Origin: Argopecten irradians
Taxonomy: Eukaryota > Mollusca > Bivalvia > Pectinida > Pectinidae
Length of the DNA stretch: 64,000 nucleotides
NCBI RefSeq assembly: GCF_041381155.1
Contig: NC_091136.1
Coordinates: 46,366,284 to 46,430,283 of the forward strand
Direction: 5' to 3'
Below, in pieces: positions 56,918 through 64,000 of the stretch. Each line of letters begins with the position of its first letter. Position 1 is the stretch's first letter. The notes beneath the pieces are model-generated. The model did no database searches, had not been told where the DNA came from, and worked only from the letters and a program-made list of their open reading frames with translations. The position numbers and the translations under genes are program-made.

Positions 56918-58642
56918 ATGGCGGCAAAGGTAACGCCATATTTTATACTGACCGCAGGTGGGCTGACCGCCTCCACTCCGCCCGATGATGAAGAAACGGA
57001 GTACGTGACAGAAAATCTGGCCAAAATTTCACGCCATGGCAGGACACCGAATACTAACTCACACCAAAAGAAGCTGATATCGTTCACCAGAAACGAGATC
57101 ACACAAAAACGAATGGACCTAATCCGCCAAAGGCTTGAAGAATCTCGAGTCCGTTACTCAGACGCTTGTAAAACAGCATCCGTCGACGGTAGTCGTGTAA
57201 GTCGGAGTCTTACCAAACTCACAGACCGATCTGAGAGGGCTGTTCCGAAGGTTGGTGACAATATCACACCACACACATATGGAATGCCTGAAAGTCCCGA
57301 AAGCAAACTCAGAACCAGAATTCAACAGAAGAAGGTCGAGATGGTACCATTATCCAACAACAAAAGTTCTGAGTCATCAAAGGGCTCTTTTCCATATGTG
57401 TACTTTGTCGTGTCTGTGGATCGTACACAGAACCAATCGAATAGCATCCAAGATTCGATCGACGAAAGTCAATCTAAAGATAACAGGAAATACCGTTCTT
57501 CACTCTTGTCCAGGATGCAGAAGCGTTATATAAAGGAGGAAGACAGAACGAAAATGCAGCAGATCGCTGATGAAATAGGTCTTAAGTCGGACGTCGTTCC
57601 GCCTCCTTCGCGATCCTCTGTATCTCAGCGTACCATCTCGTTTCCGGCGTCCAACATTTCGACCTCACCTCCTCGAAATCCTCCCGCTACCCCGGCTACC
57701 ATTGGCTCAGCCAGTCATTTTCATGACAACGACAATGTGTCACTGGATCTGAAAGGAGGCAAGATGTCTTCAATTGACCTTGCAGATATCAGCATCATTG
57801 GGACAAGTCGGCCTTCCACGAAACATATGTCCACCCGAGTCCTTGAGCTGCCCTACATGTCTGTTGATATTCAAAGGAAAAACTTGGGTACTGCTAGTGC
57901 TAGCACCACAGAGTCAAAATCAATGGAGATCATCTCAAAGTCGTCCTTGTCATCGCAAGATTCCGAAAGTCGCAAGGTGCATTTTTCGGACACAATTGAC
58001 CTGCCGATGATAAGAGGAAACCGAATCGTTATAACGCCAACAATCCCGCCACAGTTGTCCCCACGTCCCGCTACTATGCCGATGTTGCTGGGTAAAAAGG
58101 AGGCAGAATTCAGGGAAAATTTCAAGGAAGCATACGAACGGCAGAAATACTTCCGGCATCAAACACCTGGAACACCAAGACCAAGGAAAATCGGAACGCC
58201 CTTGACCCTACCAAAAATAGATATCGTATCAGGCGTGTATGACGAGCTCGTCATCAAGGCTATCGAGTCCTATGTCCGGGAATTCCCTCCTGCTTCCAAA
58301 CAAGGACAGGTGGCGCGGCAGCTGCTGAAGCAGCTACAGGAAAGGTCAATTTCTGCAGCTGACCTTTCTAGGATAGAAGAGCCAAGGATGCGAGGGCACA
58401 AGAAGCTGAGCATCAAGGAAGTACCCGAGGATAGCAAAAAAGAAAGAAAATTGGAACACAATATGGAAAAGACTGGCGGAGGAACAAGCAGACGGGGACC
58501 AAAATCAAAAGAACGGACGTACAGTACCATAGCACCCACCTGTTTCAAAATGGCAAGTCCTGGCGGGTTAGAGGAAAACAGTTCATGTTCCTCTAAACAA
58601 AGTAGGAAAAGTGTGGATAAAGAACGTGCAAAGGATCAGTGA
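56918..58642 (+). CDS. Unrecognised 574-residue, mostly disordered protein
   Basis: I chose the methionine at 56918 (MAAKVTPYFILTAGG) because it follows an acceptor at 56901 and has a fitting context (acaacATGG). A frame-consistent methionine at 56849 would lie in the intron. The protein is rich in Ser, Arg, Lys and Pro, with many SP/TP sites (PPRNPPATPA, HQTPGTPRPRK). Two parts look ordered: an N-terminal helix-forming stretch (KRMDLIRQRLEESRVRYSDA, about residues 65-85) and a C-terminal helix pair (YDELVIKAIESYVREFPP, then GQVARQLLKQLQERS). No signal peptide or membrane segment is visible. I do not recognise the family. The basic, disordered make-up fits a nuclear or cytoskeletal regulator, but that is inference. 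It lies head-to-tail with, and converges on, the BTB gene. Confidence 0.75.
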   Translation: MAAKVTPYFILTAGGLTASTPPDDEETEYVTENLAKISRHGRTPNTNSHQKKLISFTRNEITQKRMDLIRQRLEESRVRYSDACKTASVDGSRVSRSLTKLTDRSERAVPKVGDNITPHTYGMPESPESKLRTRIQQKKVEMVPLSNNKSSESSKGSFPYVYFVVSVDRTQNQSNSIQDSIDESQSKDNRKYRSSLLSRMQKRYIKEEDRTKMQQIADEIGLKSDVVPPPSRSSVSQRTISFPASNISTSPPRNPPATPATIGSASHFHDNDNVSLDLKGGKMSSIDLADISIIGTSRPSTKHMSTRVLELPYMSVDIQRKNLGTASASTTESKSMEIISKSSLSSQDSESRKVHFSDTIDLPMIRGNRIVITPTIPPQLSPRPATMPMLLGKKEAEFRENFKEAYERQKYFRHQTPGTPRPRKIGTPLTLPKIDIVSGVYDELVIKAIESYVREFPPASKQGQVARQLLKQLQERSISAADLSRIEEPRMRGHKKLSIKEVPEDSKKERKLEHNMEKTGGGTSRRGPKSKERTYSTIAPTCFKMASPGGLEENSSCSSKQSRKSVDKERAKDQ

Positions 58643-58740
58643 AGTGATACTGCTATCAGTGAGGCGATATTGTGATCAGTGATGCGTTATCTGTGATTCA
58701 TGATGCGTTACCTTTGATCCGTGATGCGTTAAATGTGATC
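58636..58740 (+). repeat. 21-bp repeats starting at the stop codon, copy 2
   Basis: About five 21-base units (gatcagtgatgcgttatctg-like) start at the last codons and run into the 3' flank. The unit length is a multiple of three and each unit carries TGA in the gene's frame, so the array cannot extend the protein. Confidence 0.75.
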
Positions 58741-60854
58741 ACCATAAACATTGGCCAATATCTTGATAATGTGTTTCGGGTTACACGATGGAATTGGCTT
58801 CACAATCAATTACCAGACTTATACTTGTAGATACTGACTCATACTCCGCTCTAAGCGGATTTTTGATAGTGCTTTAATGAAATTGTGCTATCAGAGTTTG
58901 TTATATAAAATATTTTACTGAAATTTAATGATAATTTTTGTGTACTTAAAAAGTACGTCCATGGAATATCGGCAATGAGTTCTTGTGAAAACAAGACAGT
59001 TTAATTCTACGATAAAAACTATATAATGCATGCTGTAAGAGGATTTTAATAGTGATGTATATATATATTTATTCATAACAAATCAACCTCTACTGACAGA
59101 GATAATTATACAATATCTGTATCAGATTATCATTACACGTGTATTATGTGACACGCGGCCAGGCACGGATGTACATGAGCAAACAATGGATATGTAATGC
59201 AATAATAATTATTTTGAATAATTAAGATATTTAATTGGAACAGACTTAAAAATACTGAGAATACACTCCATTCGTCAATCTACCAATTTTTACAGATATT
59301 ATCTATAGGTATATATCGATTAAGTTGCAGATGTGATTGCAGATATATTATATTTTCAATATTCATATGATTATGATTATTGTATCAAAAAAGTTATTTC
59401 ATAATCATAATCACGTGCCAAATATGAACAATGATGCTTCACCCACAGAGAATGTATAGTCTGTTTCTGATAAATACATTGAACCTCAAATAAATAATTA
59501 AAATGATCGCCCAGATCATTTCTATCCTTTATAAGACATTATATTGATCTAAATAGTCCTTCATTTCTGGAGAATTAGTATAATTGATCTTGTTGGGATA
59601 TCGATCGTTATAATTATCATACACGTAAAAATCATGTGTTATTATGTCCTTTTTATTTGCGTTAAGCGAACTAAGGGAAGACCTACAAATTCTTATTAGA
59701 TTATATGATTAAAACATAAAACGAGTCACGAAAGTGTAATAAGAAAATCTAATCTAATACTGATTAGTCCAAGGCGATCATAATGAAGATTTCATAACAT
59801 TGAGCACTGGGACAGCAATGTTTTGTGTCAAATGGAAACTTTTCTGCCTGAGTTCCTTGTATACCGACTGGTCTATCAATTGAAAAACTGTGTCAGTGAT
59901 TAATTTGTTTAGGGTTATCGATTATGTTGTTATTTTTTAATATTAATCACTTTGATTAATTGTTGATTGATATTGTTTTGTTATTTTAAAACAATTGAAT
60001 TTGTTTTGACTGTCGTTACATTTTATTTTAAACGTTACATCTTGCATTATCACAGTTAAAGTACATGTACTATTAACAGTATCTAGGAAAACTCATTAAA
60101 CATGACCAATTGAAATATCTATTTTTATTGTTGTATATGTTTTCTTTGTTCTACACGGATTTCTAACTATTATTTACCAATATCAAGACGTCAATCAGAA
60201 ATAAACATGGATCTTAATTACAAATATAAAAGTAAACGCTAATAATCGATTTAGAATAATATTTTATTTATTGACCGAGATTTTCCACTTCCTACTGAAT
60301 ACAAAATCCGTTTCCAATACAAACACAATTTTCTAGGTTAATAAATTGGCAGATACGCAGGAAAAAACTTAATATAGAACAATCTAAAAATGTATTACAA
60401 AAGTTCTCAATAAGCGGTCTCTCGACCTACACTGGTTCTTATAGTCGGGTTATAAAGGCGATCAGTGAAAAGCTTTAATCGGTCTGTAATGCCATATTTT
60501 TTTCATTTTAAGCTGATTAATTTTACAAATCATATTTAGTTACAATGAAAGGCCGTACCTTCTTTAATCTGTACATGTAGGTATCACCAAGTGGCCTAGA
60601 TTGTTTACTTTAGAATCATATTTACAGCCATGTCATTTGTATAATAGAAAACAATCAAATAGACAGACGAAGAAAATCGTTTAAACCGTGTTTGTTGACA
60701 CAATAATGCAAACAATAGAATAATGATATCGTGAATATACATATATGTCTTAAATAGGCTTTTGAAATATCCTACGTGTTTTACTGTTTTTATATAATGG
60801 TTTTTTCCCCCGCATACTTTTAGTATTAGTGTCTAAAAATACCGTAAATATATC
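58741..60854. other. Non-coding between two converging genes, copy 2
   Basis: AT-rich. It must hold the 3' ends of both the 574-codon gene (plus) and the BTB gene (minus). No repeat ends recognised. Confidence 0.45.
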
Positions 60855-61763
60855 TTATGACTCAATGAAAGCTTTTAAAAGACCATCGTTTGCCACAGTG
60901 AACCCGACTCGATGATTGCAGTTGAACCAGTAAGAACTTCGATAAGATTCTGAACTTACATGATCAGAACACCAGTTACGTGAACAGTACGTACAGTATC
61001 TCTGCATGTTGGAGCGGAGTTTGAGCTCAACCCGACAGCGACAATGGTTCTCATGTGGTTGTATGATGGCCCGTAGGCGACCTTTGACCGTTTCTAGACG
61101 ATCTTTAGTGGTGAGGAAGGTTTCTCGCTCTTTCTCCAAGATGGAAAGTCTCTCCTCAAACACGCGGTTTTTAACTTCTAACGGAAGAGCGTCACTCTTT
61201 CGGACACTTTTCACCAACACTGGGTTTTCGGAACACTTCTGTGTGACAATTTTGTAGAGTTTCTCCAAACCGTATCTTGCACATACTTGTAAACACTTCA
61301 CCACGAATTCTCCTTTATCTCTATTCAAATTGCCTTCCAAAACCTTTTCAAGAATGGTATCCTCGCATTTCTCAGTAAGCTTTCCCAGCTGATATTCCTC
61401 AGCGATCGGTAGTAGCCTAAATGCCGACAAATACCCTTGCTCTAAATTATCATCCATCCCCGGATGCAGAAATTTCAATAGTTCATCGATGTCTTTTGCT
61501 TTTTTCCCAGGGAGTTCAATTTCTTTCTGATCTTTTTCTTTAAACTCTGACGTAAACATGATGCTAAATACAGGCGACGCAAAAGCAAGCAGGCTTCGAC
61601 TCGCGAACAAACTCTCGCCTTCAACTAACAATACAAGATCTGATAGCGGCTGTTCCTCTTTGAAATACAGATTCTGATCATCGCGTTTTAACGGACCATT
61701 TCCGTCCCCCTCTAGCTCTACGTCGTGAGGAATCTGGCTTGGACAATCCTCTGTGATGTCCAT
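60855..61763 (-). CDS. BTB/POZ protein with Cys/His-rich C-terminus
   Basis: 302 residues, one exon. The BTB/POZ fold spans about residues 34-135: LSDLVLLVEGESLFASRSLL, then the SPVFSIMF and EF motifs, then a LLKFLHPG strand-helix that many BTB/BATH proteins share as LLxxxYP. A BACK-like helical part follows (136-195), then a charged coiled coil (198-234, LSILEKERETFLTTKDRLE). The C-terminus has C241, C243, C257, C260, C265, H268, C282 and H284, which suggests zinc binding. BTB proteins dimerise and often bring substrates to Cullin-3 ubiquitin ligases; whether this one does is inference. Such intronless BTB genes are expanded in molluscs. The start at 61763 is the first methionine and gives an acidic leader. 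Copy 1 (37540-38503) is broken. Confidence 0.82.
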   Translation of the reverse strand: MDITEDCPSQIPHDVELEGDGNGPLKRDDQNLYFKEEQPLSDLVLLVEGESLFASRSLLAFASPVFSIMFTSEFKEKDQKEIELPGKKAKDIDELLKFLHPGMDDNLEQGYLSAFRLLPIAEEYQLGKLTEKCEDTILEKVLEGNLNRDKGEFVVKCLQVCARYGLEKLYKIVTQKCSENPVLVKSVRKSDALPLEVKNRVFEERLSILEKERETFLTTKDRLETVKGRLRAIIQPHENHCRCRVELKLRSNMQRYCTYCSRNWCSDHVSSESYRSSYWFNCNHRVGFTVANDGLLKAFIES

Positions 61764-62205
61764 TGCATATCTGTGCGTTGCTAATTCCTAGGATACGTGA
61801 CGTCATGAAACAAACGACAATAAATAGAATATATGACGTCATAAGAAATAATCAATCTGCAAAGTATTATGACGTCATGAATTTACTATCGATAGTTAAC
61901 TTTTGACTTAGAACGCACCACAGCACTACAATGTATATCTAGATGTTCAGGGTGTATTAAAATATTATCTAAAACGGTGTCCAAACTTCCCTAAAATAAT
62001 TAGATTAAATTAATGGAGTCTGACGATATCAGTATAAAACATTTCAGTGTTAGTGGATATGTGTTTGCTATTTTATTTTACAATATACCTAATATTAACC
62101 TTCTCTGTTCCAAATTTTCGGCTACATAGCCTTCGTCTTGGAAATGAATCGCAGTATACTGATCAAGTCACCATCTTGCTATCTTGATTTTAAAATTTCT
62201 TACTG
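61764..62205. other. 5' flank of the BTB gene
   Basis: Contains several TGACGTCA-like words (gtgacgtcatg near 61798, atgacgtcat near 61834 and near 61870). These look like CRE/ATF sites and may belong to the BTB promoter. In copy 1 these words are disturbed by small changes. Confidence 0.4.
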
Positions 62206-63160
62206 TTGCATTACACTCCTTTTACATTATATCCTTTTGGAGTCTTTGTGTCCAACAACCTTATCCACTGTTCTTCGTGTAAACACCGGTATCCTTTCAT
62301 ATTCTTAGACAATGTCTTCATAACCGCAATCTTCACATCGGTTCCTTTATGGTTCCAGAAATGCCGGTTTATTGGTTTATCCGATCGCAAACGAACATCC
62401 CGTAAATGCTCACTGAACCTTTCCTTCACCGAACTTTCGGTTCCACTAGCATACACAGTTACATTGCACTTATTACAAATCAAAACATACACAACATTCC
62501 GTGTGGAACATTTTGCTGATGATACTGGCTTATATTCCCGTGAACGGCTTGTGTCATAGACAGCATTCTTCTCCATTTGATCGCATATGGCACAATCACA
62601 ACCAGCGTCTACATATATCTCACGTTTGGTTTTACTATGCACAAGTGTATCACACAAATTGCTGTTCCTACGGAATGCCAGTAACAGCGGTTGATCAAAT
62701 ACAATCCTCATTTGTTCAGACATATCACGAGTTTTTTATGCTTCTGAAGGATCTTCTGTATGTCAGGGAGCATCCTGGTGTATGTAAGTACCAGTGGGAC
62801 CCTATTGTTAGTTTTTTTCTTACGTTTAGTTATAAGCTCCGTTCTCTCCATTCGATCCACTTTCTGTAGTTGTTGGTCCACTTGCTTACCACTGTAACCT
62901 CTTTTACGCAATCGTACTTTAAGCGCATCTCGATGTCTCATATGTAATCCTCATTCCTAGTACAAATCCTCTTGATCCTCATGCCTAATCCATATGGTAA
63001 AGATTTCTTTGTGTGTGAAGGATGGCACGAAGCATTATGTAAATACAACTGCTTATTTGTAGGTTTTATAAACAAATCTGTGATTATATGACCTTTCTCC
63101 AGCAAAACCCATGTATCAAGGAATTCAATTTTTTCATGACTCCAACATATATAAAATTAA
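62206..63160 (-). mobile_element. 3' part of a Penelope-like element
   Basis: Reading leftwards from about 63150: a reverse-transcriptase C-terminal stretch (IEFLDTWVLLEKGHIITDLF, CHPSHTKKSLPYG), then a linker with GYSGKQVDQQLQKV, then the GIY-YIG region. This order is characteristic of Penelope-like retroelements. The fingers and palm of the reverse transcriptase and any terminal repeats are absent, so it is a truncated, old copy. The same insertion is at 38975-40040. Confidence 0.8.
62211..62723 (-). CDS. GIY-YIG endonuclease part of the Penelope-like element
   Basis: A 170-codon open frame. It has a Cys motif (CDCAICDQ), then NVVYVLICNKCNVTVYASG, where the GIY and YIG positions are only partly kept, the conserved Arg in VKERFSEHLRD, a NRHFWNH block and the Glu in EEQWIRLL. 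In active elements this nuclease cuts the target for integration. The altered YIG position suggests it is inactive. It is part of the element above, not a host gene. Confidence 0.75.
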   Translation of the reverse strand: MSEQMRIVFDQPLLLAFRRNSNLCDTLVHSKTKREIYVDAGCDCAICDQMEKNAVYDTSRSREYKPVSSAKCSTRNVVYVLICNKCNVTVYASGTESSVKERFSEHLRDVRLRSDKPINRHFWNHKGTDVKIAVMKTLSKNMKGYRCLHEEQWIRLLDTKTPKGYNVKGV

Positions 63161-63517
63161 TACAAATATGATAAGTTAATGATTTTACAAACTATCGAGT
63201 ACATCAACTAACCTCACTGGTCGGGGCTTTCCCCAAGAATGTTTGGGGTTACGTCACCCCAATTCGGGGCACCTGATTGGGACAGAGCTCGGGGCTCTCC
63301 TCGGGGCAACCCCTAGCAGACGCTCTAACAATATTTTATAACTTAATAATAAAAATGTTTCCGATATAAATTATCGGTTTTACTAACGTGCCTGGTGCCG
63401 TTGAAAAATAAATAAACAATTAAATAAATAAATTTGGAGTTTCCAGTATGGTAAAATTACCTTGTATCTGGAGCTACGAAAATACCAGCTTCACAGATGG
63501 ATGGATGGAGGAAAACT
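63161..63517. other. Right part of duplicated segment 2
   Basis: Contains a G/C-rich block with short inverted words (tcggggctttccccaag, ttggggttacgtcacccc) near 63220-63310, which could fold. Nothing else recognised. Confidence 0.4.
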
Positions 63518-63559
63518 CGCTGGAGCCTCGATACACACATACGCATCGAGGATCCAGCG
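63518..63559. repeat. 15-bp hairpin at the right edge of segment 2
   Basis: CGCTGGAGCCTCGAT and ATCGAGGATCCAGCG are inverted with one mismatch around a 12-base loop. In copy 1 only the left arm and part of the loop are present (to 40476), so the duplication boundary lies in the loop. Confidence 0.85.
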
Positions 63560-64000
63560 TAGCGACGGACCGACTAATAACGTAACGCGACTTAAAAACT
63601 GACGGAGACAATAACCAGTGAGGGCCTACGTATCTATCTATCTATATTTTGTATTACAAATCATAAACAAAGATGTCAGCGCCCAGGAGAGGACGTATTA
63701 AATTACTACTGACAGCATTACTGGATACATAGATGTAAATATGTAATGACTAATGCAAAGCCTCAGACGAGCGCAGCTACTTATAAAAAATGTGAATATT
63801 GTTAGGATTATAGCCTCAGAATGATATTAAAACTGTTTTAACTTGTAGTCCGATCATTAATTTTTAGTAAATGCTATTTTTCAATATTTTCGTCTAGCAG
63901 TCGTCATATACAGGTCAGAAAGAAATATTCAACTGGATTATTTCATTTTTTTTCGATCTTGTTTCTCTCCAATGCGGAAAACTTGGCAACATGCCATGTA
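63560..64000. other. Non-coding stretch beyond the duplication
   Basis: Includes a short tatctatctatcta run near 63630. No gene recognised. Confidence 0.4.

Larger units (their letters stand above)
50516..63539 (+). repeat. Duplicated segment, copy 2 (13.0 kb)
   Basis: Direct repeat of 26124-40476. Gene frames here are open (UQCC2, 574 codons, BTB). It lacks the SINE and the 399-bp MITE of copy 1 and keeps the empty target sites. It ends within a hairpin at 63518-63559 that is cut short in copy 1. Confidence 0.95.

Noticed and set aside
62206-63310. Hammerhead ribozyme associated with the Penelope-like remnant
   Set aside because: I looked for the CTGATGA and GAAA core on both strands in the element and its G/C-rich flank and did not find it.

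Overview
This is AT-rich eukaryotic DNA, sparse in genes and dense in repeats. It has spliceosomal introns, SINEs, LINEs, a Penelope-like element, TTAA-flanked MITEs, foldback palindromes and very frequent ACATGTA-type words. The protein homologies are animal (UQCC2, BTB/POZ). Several repeats are of kinds I associate with bivalve molluscs: the 'cccagagggcc...ctcacctgg' repeat with its GGAC microsatellite, SINEs ending in 'taggacgt' plus (AAAC)n, and hairpin-ended 'tgaccttgaccttg' repeats. I infer a bivalve such as a scallop or oyster. This rests on recall, not on a search.

Layout. 1-5.3 kb: a minus-strand gene in pieces (SAP exon, linker exon, SWIM plus YqaJ-nuclease exon), starting just inside a piggyBac-like TTAA terminus. 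5.3-26 kb: no convincing gene. It holds a small MITE, a possible LTR fossil, a bivalve-type repeat, tRNA-derived SINEs, a 1-kb foldback palindrome, a 505-bp tandem array that grew from an interspersed repeat, and an 808-bp TTAA MITE. 26.1-40.5 kb and 50.5-63.5 kb: two direct copies of one 13-14 kb segment. Each carries a tRNA-like element, a 29-bp minisatellite, UQCC2 (minus), an unrecognised 574-codon gene (plus), a BTB/POZ gene (minus) and a Penelope-like remnant (minus). 40.5-50.5 kb between them: a LINE split by two nested insertions with target-site duplications, a second foldback palindrome and a scrap of Gypsy RNase H.

The two segments differ in a telling way. In copy 2 every gene is open. 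In copy 1 UQCC2 is intact, but the 574-codon gene, the BTB gene and the Penelope remnant are broken by many small changes that are nearly all extra bases. Copy 1 also carries a clean SINE insertion and a clean MITE insertion that copy 2 lacks. This fits a second haplotype placed beside the first and poorly polished, or a real duplication with one decaying copy. Read depth would decide. I see no operon-like cooperation between the genes. UQCC2 is a mitochondrial complex III assembly factor, the BTB protein is probably an adaptor, and the others belong to mobile elements or are unknown.
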